A stretch of DNA of 64,000 nucleotides from Vigna angularis. Its lineage: Eukaryota > Streptophyta > Magnoliopsida > Fabales > Fabaceae. The position numbers were made by a program, and so were the translations under genes. The stretch is taken from assembly GCF_016808095.1 (NCBI RefSeq), contig NC_068971.1, positions 50,981,631 to 51,045,630 of the forward strand, given 5' to 3'. Positions 52,628 to 63,948 of the stretch are shown here, in pieces; the first letter of the stretch is position 1; each line of letters opens with the position of its first letter. The notes under the pieces are model-generated. The model did not search any database and was not told where the DNA came from. It saw only the letters and a list, made by a program, of their open reading frames with translations.

Positions 52628-55600
52628 TATCTATATATAACTTTTTAATGTCAAGCATTCCTCTTTTCATTTTTTTTCAAAACAATATACTGACCAATTA
52701 ATTTTTTGTTTCCGGGTATTATCTTATTATTTTTTCTTCTTCAGGATTGTTGATTTTTTCAGCCTAGTTTTTAAAGGGTGGTGGTCGTGAAGCTCTAACT
52801 CATCGTAGGTCACCCTCTTTTTTTCTGTCAGTTGTTATTCACCAATTCTTTATACCTTTAGGCTACTAATTTTGATGAATATATTCAAGTACCGTAGACT
52901 ATTAATAATGAGTGTGGCAAATAAAATAAAAGAACTATATATAACTAACTAAAGTGATTTGATTGAATCTAACAAGAACTTAGTTAGATATACTTATGAA
53001 AAATATATCGGAAGCATTAATTGATAAATTAGGTGACCCGTCGCCCAACACGATTTAATTAATTTTCTTTTAAGAGTGGATGAGATCTGCCAAGAATTAG
53101 AGGCACAAGAATGTCATACTCAAAAAAGATACGTACTTGTGTGTACGAGGTACACATCGTTTTGATTTTTGAGGAACATTAGGTCACCATACACTGCCAC
53201 ATGTTCAACTAAAGTCATAGCTCACAGTTTTTCAAATGTTTGACAATACCAGGGAGAATTTTAAAGAAACACCATAAAAATATTACACAAAACTTAAATT
53301 TGATGAGTATTTGAGGATGTTCAACGGTAAACGGCGACAAATTTTGGAGTGGTGTACGATATTTAGTGTCCCTATCGCATGATGTAATAGAAAATATACA
53401 AATCTTAAATCAGAAGGAATGATGCAATGGTTTGTGTCTGACCTAATCTGTGTAAGAGGGTATAGTGTGAATGTTGTGTGTAAATTGGGATAAAATGGGT
53501 TGATTGATGCATGATGGCATGAGCCAAGGCACTAAAAGCTATTAGCTTTGGTTGGTTGTCAGACAAACCGTTAGAAGGAAAGCGTGTGAAGCAAAAGATG
53601 AAGGTGATTCGTAGACTTTTTCAAGATAAAAAGAGAGGGAGAAACCAAATTGAGATTTGATAGCTGAACAACAAATCATGACACTGCATTATACAAAGTT
53701 GGTAGAGTTTGTTACTGACTCGTCACATTCTTAAGAAAGGCAAAAATAAGAACTACACCACATGTCCTTAGCGATAACGTACCTACGTCTAAATTTTTAT
53801 AAGGCTTAAGTATAATTTGTGGGTTCCTTTTCATGGTTAGTTATAAATGGGTGCCAAATTTCTTGATTAACGTACACCGCATTTTGAGAATTTAAAAAAG
53901 TTTACAAACTCATCATGTTGCTTAATTTTTTGGTAAAATGCATGCTACCTTATGAAGGTATGATAGCTAGCTAGGTTTCAGTGATAGTCTTTAGTCACAG
54001 GGTCAACATAAGAGGTGGTGTGTCGCTATAATGGCGTAGAAGCTTTTGTTTTTGCATTTTGGGCTTTCATAGTGATAGTCCTGACAAGTCCATTAGTCTT
54101 TGGAATTTGTGGACCTGGGAGAGGTCGAAAGTCACTATAATGGCTTACAACGTTTTGGTCTGTACAAGCACCATCTTTACGCAGTTATTCGGTACCACAT
54201 ACAAGTTGCAAACTTAGTTAAAATTTTATAATTCATATTAATATGTAAATGTAATATCTATTTTAATTAATTCGATTAAATATATTAAGTAATCAATTAA
54301 TATTTTTAAAAAATCATATGATTAAGTGTGTTTTTAAAATATATACATATATAAATAGACAAAATAAATAATAATTATAATAATGAGTTGTCCTGCTAGC
54401 TCATAGACTCGTGCTTTCGCATCACTATGATGGATCAAGTTAAAATGGGATGAATTTCAATATACAAACTATTAACATCTTTACTCATGTTAATGTGGCA
54501 ATCTGAAGCTAGTAAAGAGTTCAACACCAAATCGATCAAACATTTGGGTAACATTCTTTAGCTTTTATGTTAATTTGCATGAGGAAATTTCACAATGATG
54601 GATCTTCTCATATGAACAGAACCATTCTCTGGTGTTGATGAGTTGTATTTTCTCCATGTTGCAGGATAAAACCATGAATATACCTAGCAACAATGCCAGC
54701 AATCAATATTTCCTTCTCTATGAAGGTTTCAGTGAATACAAGGTTATGCCATCAATAATTTACATCGTGTCTGTTGCTAATGTATTTAGCAATGTTTGAA
54801 CACGCCAAATTAGTGCTATAAAACTGATTTCCTTTTTTGTCTTTCTTTATGTTATGATTTAGTGTGTGTTTTTTACTGAGTGAATTTTGAAGTTGGAATT
54901 ATAGAGGGTGGTTTTTTTCTTTCTTGCTGCCAATACAGGTTCCACCTTATTTAACTGTCCGTTCCCTTTGATGGGTGTGTTGCTTGTTCTAGCTGTTAGA
55001 GGCTTTAAATTCAAGATGTGATTCGTATTGTTCACATATGTTGAGTGTTTATTTCTCCCACAATAGATAGGTTATATAAAATTAGTTTAAGCGTAGAGAG
55101 GCATTGTCTTGGAAGATGCTGTGATAATATAGGATATGACAGTATAAGGCTTGCAGTAATAATAGGAGTAAACTTGGAAGAATTGACGGTGAAAGCTTAC
55201 GTTGTAATTTGTAAATCTTCAGGAAGCCTAGGCTATTAATTTATTCATAACAATTACTGTAGTTTGTAATCCAAGAATTATATAAGGCTCAATATTTGAG
55301 CACTGGGGATGCAAATTGGGCAATTTGCCCTGCATGTAAACTCATCTATACTACTTTTTGTTTAATAACATGTTTGATTTTCCTTCATATCATATACTTT
55401 TTGTTTAGCATTATGGCGTCTACTTAAAATGGGATAAAAAAACAAAGAAGACAGCAGTTACGTTTATAATGCATTTATGGGAGAAAATAGAAGCTGGGAG
55501 AATCCTGCGGAAGAAACAATGATGCTCTTGAGAGAGCACATTTCAACTATTACGTGCCTTGGAAGGAAACAGAATTACACACAACTTGGGGCAGAGGTAA

Positions 55601-55724
55601 GCCACCTTATTGTAGCATGTAGTATGTACAAACTCGAGTATTCAAACGGGCAAATTAATATAAGAATGAAAGAATTGTAGAACATTTAATATTGAAGGCA
55701 AAAAATATCACTGCAAAATTTGTC

Positions 55725-58527
55725 CTATATTATAGAATCATCCCCAGGACTGGCTGTGACTGATCTCTCTGGTCTAATCTCTTCCAGCTGCTGTAGCACT
55801 TGATGAACTTCTGGTCGTGCTGATGGAGAAGGATCAACACAGTGCAAAGCGAGCTTCAATGTGTTTAGCAACTCATCGCCAACTGTTGAAGAGTCTCTCA
55901 TTAAGTCCGCATCAAAAACCTCATTTGTCCACTCCTCTTTGACAATGGAGGCAACCCACTGAGGTAAATCTAATCCATTCATAGACACCCCAGGTGACTT
56001 CCTCGTTAGGAGTTCTAACAAGATAACACCAAGGCTATAGATATCAGTTTTGGAGTTGGCTTTCTTGAGCTTGGAGAGCTCGGGCGCGCGGTATCCCAAT
56101 GCTCCAGCAGTAGCTATCACGTTGGAATTAGCAGCAGTTGTCATCAGCCTAGAAAGACCAAAATCTGCAATTTTAGCATTTGTATTCTCATCAAGCAGTA
56201 CATTACTGGATGTGAGGTTTCCGTGTATAATATTCTCCTGGGAATGGAGGTACAACAAGCCACGAGCCATGTCCTGTGCTATTTTCATCCTTGTTTGCCA
56301 ATCAATGGATGTTTCAGTTCCACTACCTGCATAAAGATGAAAAAGAAAATACTTGACTTATAGTAGGCTATATTAATAAAACAAATGACTTAGGAGTTAT
56401 CTGTGTTATTCTACGATCAGAAATAAGTTTCATTTTAGTAATCCGCAATTTTGCTAATAGAAGTTTGAATTAAAGGATTATGCACAATAGCAAGATGAAT
56501 AGTGAATGCTTAAAGAACTAAATAATTTTTCCCCTATTTGCAATATCAAACTTACCGTGTAGGAAAGAAGCAACACTTCCTCTGGGCATGTAATCAAAAA
56601 CCAGAAGCTTCTCCCCTTTGGGTCCCAAGTAATAGGCCCTCAGAGCCAAAACATTGGGGTGTCTAATTTTTCCCAGAACACTGACTTCTGATTCAAATTC
56701 TCTCTGACCTTTAGCGATCTTTTCCCTCAATCTCTTCACTGCAACTTGACTCCCATCCTCCAATATAGCCTTATACACAGTTCCATAGGTGCTCTTTCCC
56801 ATTATCTCAGCTGTTGCACACAAGAGATCATCAGCTGTAAAAGCTATTGGTCCATCAAAATGCACTAGTTTCCCTCCAGCCTCCCCACCTGCTTCAACAT
56901 CACCAGCAGCAACAGGAGGGATTCCTTTTTCTGCCCTCGTAGCTCCAGTTCTCCCTACACCTCTGCCATTCTCCGTCTTTGATGTTGATCTCTTTCTGAT
57001 CAAACAGAACAGAAGGATACAACAAAGCATGATCAGGACTATGAGAAGAACTCCTGCTACTATGAGAATAATGTCTTTGGTACTTAGCTTCCTATGCTGG
57101 TGGTGTTTTGACATTTCATGAGGTGGTGCAATGACTCCTTCTGATGGAGCTTGTGAAGGACATGGTGTTGAGGGGCTGTATCCACATAGTTGAATATTTC
57201 CCACAAATGAGCTTGAGTTGAACTTCCTGGCAAGTTGAGGGGGAACAGAACCTGAGAGGCTATTATAAGAAACATTGAAGAGATCAAGACTACGTTGACT
57301 GTTAAAGGAGACTGGAATTTCTCCACTGAGATTATTCAGTGACAAATCAAGCTGCTTAAGAGTGGAAATGTTTGCAATACTAGAAGGAATATGCCCACTA
57401 AATTGGTTTCTACTCAAAATTAGAACAGAAAGATTGTGCAAACTTCCTAAAGTTCCTGGGATTTGATTTTCTAGGAGGTTGTTCTCAACATTCAGCAGTG
57501 TAAGCGAGGATAAATTAGAGAGGGTAGCAGGCAAGCTCCCATTCAAGGCATTATTAGAAATGTCTAGTGTCTTGAGTCTAGAAAGAGATCCTATTTCATT
57601 CGGTATAGCTCCACTAAACCTATTATTACTAAGGGAAATTTCATTGAGTTCTCTTAAGCCACCCAAAGAAGAAGGAACGTTTCCAGTGAAAAAGTTATGA
57701 TCTAGGAGCAAATTTCGAAGCCTAAAGAACTCGTCATTCTTAGAACTCCCACCCCAAGAGTTAGGAAGGGGACCAGATAGATTATTATGTTGAAGAGAAA
57801 GGAATGTGAGGGAAAGTGAGTGAGTTAAGCTAGCTGGTAAAGGACCAGAGAAGGAGTTAAAACTCAAGTTAAGCCAATAAAGTTTGGTGGAATTGGCAAG
57901 ACTATAAGGGATTGCTCCTGTGAGCAAGTTGTTGCTGAGGTCAAGAGACTGAAGCAAAGGGCAGTAACCTAAAGAAGAAGGGATGGAACCTGTAAGCCTA
58001 TTGTTGAATAACTGAACCCCTCTAAGGTTAGGAAGAAGTCCAAAAGTGGAAGGGATTGAACCACCAATTTGATTATCATGAAGACTGAGCTTTCGAAGAC
58101 CTTGAAGCTGCCCAATTTTATCAGTGATACGCCCTCTCAGTCCCTTCCACGGAAGCTGGATTACAATAACCTCTCCCTTAGCACACTTGATACCAACCCA
58201 ACCTCCGGAACAAGCTCCATAGCCACTATCATTCCAGCTCCGCAAGAAGCCTTCGGGATCAACCAACTCTTGCTTGAACGCTTGAAGTGCTAAGAAGTTT
58301 GATGCCGTCACAACCACGCCATCCCAACCCTCATCTTCGCACAAAACCGATTTCAAACATGTGGAGAGAAGAAGAGTCCAGACCAAAAAAGAACACGGGC
58401 TGTTGTGCGCCTTGGACGGAGTCTTCTTCCATCTTTCTTTCTTCTTGTCAGAAACATGGTATGCATTTCCTACTTCATGTTGAGAAAACTGACAAGAGGT
58501 GGTAATGTTGGTTTTCTCGGCTACCAT
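55725..58527 (-). CDS. IMK2: LRR receptor-like kinase, IMK2-like, with atypical catalytic loop
   Basis: Two exons (56556-58527 and 55725-56326) give 857 residues. Order: N-terminal extension, hydrophobic signal (about 45-63), LRR N-cap with WNDSG and [10 protein letters not shown], about ten to twelve plant-type LRRs (125-430), transmembrane helix (485-510), Gly/Ala-rich juxtamembrane segment, kinase domain (about 570-845). The kinase has GKSTYGTVY (577-585), VAVK Lys598 and DFG (712-714), but the HRD position reads HGN (692-694), so the catalytic Asp is missing. This is shared with many LRR-III and IMK-type plant kinases, which are poor or inactive enzymes and may signal as scaffolds. Similarity to Arabidopsis IMK2 is strong across the juxtamembrane and kinase parts. 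The start at 58527 is preferred; an in-frame ATG at 58668 would add 47 residues, partly from a (GA)n tract. Confidence 0.92.
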
Positions 58528-58631
58528 AACTAAAAGAAATGATTTTGAATCAGTGGAACAGAAAGAGGGAGTGTGTGTTGGAAGTGATGTGGAGATAGAC
58601 AAGAACAGTTGAAGAATGGTTTTTGTAGTGA

Positions 58632-58651
58632 GGAGAGAGAGAGAGAGAGAG
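58632..58651. repeat. (GA)n microsatellite in the IMK2-like 5' leader
   Basis: About ten GA units lie about 105-125 bases upstream of the chosen start codon. On the transcribed strand it is a CT tract, common in plant 5' leaders. Confidence 0.9.
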
Positions 58652-59477
58652 GGAAGGAGAAGGATCACGTGATGACATAAAGAAGTGTAGGTGCGCGCGG
58701 GGGTTGAGAGCGTGACAGAGAGAAAGAGTGAATGCAGAGTTGTCCTTGTTTGCGAGAAACAGTGAGCAACGGCTAGTTTTCTTGTAAGTTGAAACTATTG
58801 ACGAGCATTAGTATTAGTAAAGTGGTGCGATAATTTGTTGGAAGGGTTAAGTTAAAATGATGGCGCGCTATTCTTTTATTGCAGAAGCCGCGCCCCTCCA
58901 CCCCCAACGGCTCCTTCCTCATCCTCTTCTGCTTCCACTCCGCACACATAAAATATTCGGTAATTCAGAACAAAACCTGCTCTTAATTCTGACATATTTA
59001 TATCTCATCTATATTTACATTTTTTTTATTAATATGCTCACACTTTTTCTTCTGCGACAAATTTTAGATAATAGTAAAGACTATATTAAAAAATCATTAA
59101 CCCTTATTACATATCATACCAAGATTAGTAAAAATTAAAGAAATTTTAGACGATTCACTAGATGAAAACAACAAGACGTTTTAAAATAGATATTAATTTA
59201 TTGTAAAATATAAAAGAAAGGAGTGATAACATTTTATAATATTTAATAAATTGAAGTTGGTAATAAAAAAATAATAAGTATGTTTTTATATTTAAAGAAA
59301 TTAAAATTCTTTTTTCACTATTTTAACTTAAAAAATAAATTAATATAATTATTTTAATCTAACAATTTTTATTTTTTCTAGATTTATTAAATAATGTTTC
59401 AAAAGTGGAAAAAGAATTCTATTTTCTTATTCGGAAGACTAAAATTGAATGTAATGAATATTTTTCCGATATTTTAA

Positions 59478-59568
59478 AAATATTTTAACATCGTTTACTT
59501 GTTATTTTGTGATTAATCTAAAATTATTCCATAATTAATAATAAATGATGTTAAAATGTTATAAAAAA
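59478..59568. mobile_element. MITE remnant related to the element at 63.8 kb
   Basis: The left arm ATATTTTAACATCGTTTACT faces a right arm whose complement reads ACATTTTAACATCATTTATT. The inner sequence TTATTTTGTGATTAATCTAAA matches the element at about 63800. It looks like a shortened copy of the same family. Confidence 0.6.
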
Positions 59569-62156
59569 ATGTTTACAAACCATCGTATTTATCCTTATCC
59601 AGTTATCATTATCTTCTTGCTTTCATTTGGACACACTGTTTCTAATGATTTTATATAATTTGAAGAGGCTTGCCTGACATGAACATGGGGTGGTGGCATC
59701 TTCAAGTTTGAGTGAAATGTGTCACGTGGTGAAGAGGGAGAGGGAACGACCTTAATATCCATCTCTTTTAGGTTTTGACACTTTCTTCATGTCGTTTTTC
59801 GTAGGAAAGAACTATTATATTCCCTTTTAAGGTGTCAGAAGTGTAGGCCTCAGACCGTTATTAAAACTCGTCTTCTCACATTTTTTTAAAATTATTTTAA
59901 CACATATAATGCCTCTGTTATAATCAATCTAGTATGGAGATACCATATAATACCAACTCATATTCTATGTTCTAATTTAGAATAATAATACGTGTATGTC
60001 TTATTTTATATAAGGTACGTGGTTGAAGATCTTTGGATTTTATTAATTATAATATTAAGGTGATCGGTTAATTAAATATAAATAGGATACCTGTTACCAA
60101 ATATTTTGTAGCTAGTATAATTTATAATATAAATATTAAATACTAAGGATTGTATTTCTAAAAGATTAAATTTAATATGACACTCACTGGAGCTGAGTGT
60201 CACTTATTAGTACTTATTTGTCTATAAAAAACGTATTAGGTAAAAATATTATAGATTATTACATATAAACTGATCATTTGACCTATGGATCAATTCGCTT
60301 ATAATTAAGACCTATTAAGATGAAAATCTATAATTAATAAAATAATTTTATAAATATTATTTTAATCATGTTTCACTTTTGTATTAATATAATTTTAGCT
60401 AAAATCTCTTATCTATAACACTAATTTGAGGAGAAATTTTTGTAAGTATTCCACCAATGAAAAGAGATTCGGAACACGAATATCAATTAATAAAAATTCG
60501 TGAAGTAAAAAAAATTGCAAGAATAATTTTGATTCAATAAGTACATATTATGATTATAACATCAATAAGTATAACTTTTTTTATATATAGTAGCAATAAT
60601 ATTAGTAAGTACTGGTATTTCAAGTCGATCTTTTTTAATTTATATTATTTTTATTACAAATAAGTACCGGCAGAAAATAACTTGATTTTACAAAAGAAAA
60701 CACTGTATGTATCAACTAAAAACTTGAAAAACTGGAAAATTCTAAAAGACAGTTATCGTTTTTTTATAGTACAACAAATTTAGATGGAAACAACTTACGA
60801 AGTGGATTTGGGGATTTAGAACATCAGAAAAATATAATTTGTAAAAGACTTTTTAATATATTGACCTACCTTTCTTTACATTTTTTTATCATTTGTTTGA
60901 TTATTCTGTGCACAAAATTTTTGTAATTATATAAATAAAATTTAAGATAAAAGCAAAATACAATCATTTAATAAAATTAAAATAGAAAGTGACATACTAA
61001 ATTAATGTAATATGTTTAGTTTTTACATTTATGTTGGCAAACAACTGAAAAATTGTTTCTTTCTTTTGTATTTTGAACCATAATTAGACATATCAATTTT
61101 ATAAAACCATGTTGGCATGTCTATTTCGTATATAAACTGATATGTGATTTAAAAATTTTACCACTATGTATAAAAAATGTCTATAATAAATAACTAATAT
61201 AAAAAATAATTTTCCTGGTAATAAATTTGGTGTCATCTTATAATAGATGTTTTCCATCTTTTAAATATCGTAATTTATTTTTCTTATCATAATTATTTTA
61301 TCTATATTCTTTTTTTATTGTAAATGAAGTGTGCTAACAAAATTTCTCCATCAATTAGTAGTCATTTCAACAATCACCTTTCATTTTAAAGTTTTTCAAC
61401 TTTTGGTATAATAAATTTAAAAACTGTTTTAAGAATTTAATGTTTTTAAAAATATTTTTTACAAGGAGAGTTTCTAGTAAAGAAATGTTAGTGTCATATT
61501 ATTTAATATACTTTTAAATACTAAATTTCACTAAGTTTTTAACTTATTCTTTATATTCAGTTTATAATTTTTAATAATTTAGTTTGGTAATTTAAACTTT
61601 TACCTTTTTATCATAGAACGAGTAAAAATAATCTTAAAGAAATCTTATATTATGTATACGCAGACGAGTAACAGTTGTTAATCAATTTTCTATATCAAAA
61701 ATATTGTTTAACAAAGTACAGTAATATAACTAGGTTCTTTGATTATTGCTTTAAGTTAGAATGTATGTATGTATTTGGTTACATGATAAATTACGTTGAA
61801 AACAATTTTCCTTGGAAACAAGTACCGGAAAGGTGGTTTCGAAACTGTTCAGAAAGTTTTTTCAGTTAGATAACTCCGAATTCTTTTCTATGTACCTCTC
61901 CCTTTCTGCCTTTTACTCTCTGACAAACCATCTCCTGAAAAAAATGGGTTTTCATCGGAAAATCACGAACGTCGAGACTGGCGTGCACCACTGACTTCAA
62001 AGACTCTGCACACAGCTGCTTCAGCCGCACCACCAATGCACACCAGCAGCAGCCTCACTTTGAAGAAGAAGAATAAGGTGGGAAAAAAGTAAGGTTAAAT
62101 GAAATATTTATCAAGGTTATTATTGGAATTTAACTTTAATGATGGTGCAAGAAGAA

Positions 62157-62315
62157 AGTTGAGGGGTACAGGAAGTAATTCCCATTTTCTTTTACGGATT
62201 ATGTAGGCCACTTGTACTCGTTGTTGGCTCACATGGGCCGTAGATTTTGCATGTCATGGCGACGGGTGTTACTCCCTCCACCACCACACGTTACTTCTTG
62301 CACCTCCCAATTCCT
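62157..62315. repeat. Small inverted-repeat element
   Basis: The left end TTGAGGGGTACAGGAAGTAA and the complement of the right end TTGGGAGGTGCAAGAAGTAA match at 16 of 20 bases, about 160 bp apart. This fits a MITE-like element; target-site duplication is unclear. Confidence 0.45.
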
Positions 62316-62350
62316 CTTTTGCCCTTCAATAATATTTAAATGGATGTAAA

Positions 62351-62550
62351 TTAAACGGATATCAACATCCATGGACGGACATGGACCTCCGTTGAAGGAA
62401 AAATATCAACATCCGTGGACGGACATGAACCTCTGTTGAAGGACAAACGGATGTCAACAGATGTCGATCTCCGTCCACGGATGTTGACATCCGTCCAACC
62501 GTAGTATTGCAATATTTTGTTTGGATGTTGACATTCGTCGTCCGTTTATT
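62351..62550. repeat. Foldback DNA with 44-bp units
   Basis: Two direct units start at 62359 and 62403 (ATATCAACATCC… GTTGAAGGA). The sequence from about 62459 onward is largely their reverse complement (CCGTCCACGGATGTTGACAT). The outer ends TAAACGGATATCAACATCC and, on the opposite strand, TAAACGGACGACGAATGTCA are also related. The 200 bp can fold on itself. Confidence 0.6.
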
Positions 62551-62593
62551 TGTCATTTCATAAACACACTTTGGATGACTAGGAAATATTTTG

Positions 62594-62862
62594 TTAGGTG
62601 CTAGAGATATGGGTTTAAGGAACAGTGTTGGTCCACAGAAGCATCAAGCAGTAATGACAAGTGCGGATCAAACAGTTTTCTATAGGTGTCGCATTGATGC
62701 ATATCACGATACTCTATATGCTTATTCCAACTGTCAATTGTACAGAGAATGTAACATCAATGGCACGGTTGAGAATGTAACATCAATGGCACGGTTGATT
62801 TCATCTTTGGCAATTCTACAGTTGTGATCCAAAACTGTAATATTAGGCCAAAGTTACCAATA
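62594..62862 (+). pseudogene. Pectin methylesterase fragment, frameshifted
   Basis: The frame encodes a core piece of a pectinesterase: LGARDMGLRNSVGPQKHQAV, then VFYRCRIDAYHDTLYAYS and QLYRECNINGTV. After a 26-bp tandem duplication it continues in another frame as DFIFGNSTVVIQNCNIRPK. Active enzymes have AYQDTL and AHS at the positions that here read AYHDTL and AYS, so an oxyanion-site Gln is lost as well. No N-terminal signal or pro-region and no C-terminal part are present. This is a gene fragment, not a working gene. Confidence 0.85.
62745..62796. repeat. 26-bp tandem duplication inside the esterase fragment
   Basis: GAGAATGTAACATCAATGGC plus six bases occurs twice back to back (62745-62770 and 62771-62796), without a mismatch. 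It shifts the reading frame. Confidence 0.95.
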
Positions 62863-62995
62863 GCAGCGCGATCTTCCTCAGATGGCAACGCGGTAGTCGG
62901 GGAAACAAATGATGCTCCACTTGAAACTGCAGGTCACCGTGAAACCAGTCCATCCAAGCAGAACAACTGACATCAAGAGTATCATTCACTCTGCT
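62855..62995 (-). pseudogene. Sphingolipid delta-8 desaturase, C-terminal fragment (inverted)
   Basis: The minus strand encodes NDTLDVSCSAWMDWFHGDLQ and FQVEHHLFPRLPRCHLRKI, which is the region around the third histidine box (QxxHH) of plant sphingolipid long-chain-base delta-8 desaturases. Similarity stops abruptly on both sides. On the left it abuts the esterase fragment; on the right, nine bases later, lies the N-terminal fragment of the same gene type in the opposite direction. Confidence 0.8.
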
Positions 62996-63003
62996 CTCAC
63001 ACC

Positions 63004-63415
63004 ATGGACCCTCCCACAACCTACATTTCCTCCTCTGAACTCCGCAAACACAACTTGCGCAACGACGCGTGGATCTCAATCCATGGCAAAATCTACGACG
63101 TCTCCTCCTGGCTTCACCGCCATCCCGACAGCGCCCTCCCGCTTCTCACTGTTGCCGGCATAGACGCCACTAACGCCTTCCTCGCCTTCCACTCGCCCTC
63201 CGCCGCCGCCGTCCTCCTTCCCGCATTCTCCACTGGCCTCCTCCTCTCTGACTACGTCGTCTCTATCGCCTCCTCCGACTCGGAAGCTCCACTCCAAGCT
63301 CTCCGAACTCAACCTCTTCGAACGCAAGGGCCACACCACCCTCATCTTGCTCTCCCTCATCCTCACCCTCCTCCCTCTCTGCGTCTGCGGCGTCGTCTTC
63401 TCCGTCATTGACTAC
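63004..63415 (+). pseudogene. Sphingolipid delta-8 desaturase, N-terminal fragment
   Basis: From the ATG at 63004 the frame reads MDPPTTYISSSELRKHNL, then ISIHGKIYDVSSWLHRHPDS and TNAFLAFHSPSA: the cytochrome b5 domain of a delta-8 sphingolipid desaturase. The heme-binding HPGG is changed to HPDS. Near 63290 the frame slips; the other frame continues the family sequence as KLSELNLFERKGHTTLILLS (first transmembrane region). Similarity ends near 63410, before any desaturase histidine box. Intact family members are about 450 residues and usually intronless. The piece is GC-rich, as a young copy of a coding gene would be. Confidence 0.82.
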
Positions 63416-63589
63416 CATTTGACCCCATCCACAGTCCTCCTAAACCGCAATTTGGTGGCAAAGATCACGAGCTTTGGGCTCCATGATTGTCGTGACGAAC
63501 AATGTAACAATTGCTTATTGCTTATTGCGATTGCGATTAAGCTTGATAAGGAAATCTTGGTGGAGGCAAAACAGCAATGGAGACAGTAG

Positions 63590-63720
63590 GGAGGTCTAGA
63601 GTGTTTTTGAAATAAAAAAAATAGTAGAAAGGTGGAGGGTATGTTTGAAATAAAACAAACAGTGGAGAGGTGGAGGAAGCACATGAGGTGGTGGAGGGAG
63701 CAACACCCCATGGCGACCGA
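63590..63720. repeat. Imperfect short tandem repeat
   Basis: Two adjacent units of about 40 bases share GTTT(TT)GAAATAAA followed by a G/A-rich GTGGAGG tract. No coding potential is seen. Confidence 0.5.
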
Positions 63721-63794
63721 TCAACTATATATGATGAATAGTGATTTTGTTTACACTGATATACATACAACTTATTCATAATATTATTATTTGG

Positions 63795-63948
63795 ATAATG
63801 ATACTTTGATAATATTTTAACATTATCTACGTGTCATTTTGTGATTTGTTTAAAATTACTCCACAATCAATAATAATAATCATAAACATCAATATGAATC
63901 AATCACAAAATAACACGTAGATGGTGTTAAAATGTTGTCATTATTTAT
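63795..63948. mobile_element. MITE with long terminal inverted repeats
   Basis: The left arm (about 63809-63850) reads ATATTTTAACATTATCTACG and onward. The complement of the right arm reads ACATTTTAACACCATCTACG and continues to match through TTTTGTGATT. Arms of about 45 bp flank a small AT-rich centre, about 150 bp in all, with no coding capacity. A shorter relative is at 59478-59568. Exact ends and target-site duplication are uncertain. Confidence 0.75.

Larger units (their letters stand above)
49874..55724. other. Intergenic between the laccase and the IMK2-like kinase
   Basis: About 5.8 kb that begins with the laccase promoter and ends in the kinase 3' flank. A solo LTR sits at 52155-52627. 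The stretch 53000-55680 is less AT-rich and contains a short open frame (55477-55680) without recognisable similarity or splice partner. I do not call a gene there. Confidence 0.6.
58528..62590. other. Intergenic upstream of the IMK2-like gene, with degenerate repeats
   Basis: AT-rich DNA without a supportable gene. The left edge should contain the kinase promoter. A short inverted-repeat element lies at about 59478-59568, and inverted-repeat DNA fills about 62157-62550. The stretch 59900-61900 shows nothing I recognise. Confidence 0.6.

Noticed and set aside
54010..54150. Two diverged copies of a CACTATAATGGC-type sentence about 110 bp apart
   Set aside because: Similarity is limited to about 20 bases and too weak to call a tandem duplication by eye.
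55477..55680. Open frame of 67 codons downstream of the IMK2-like gene
   Set aside because: No recognisable motif and no credible splice partner. It lies in non-coding flank and is expected by chance.
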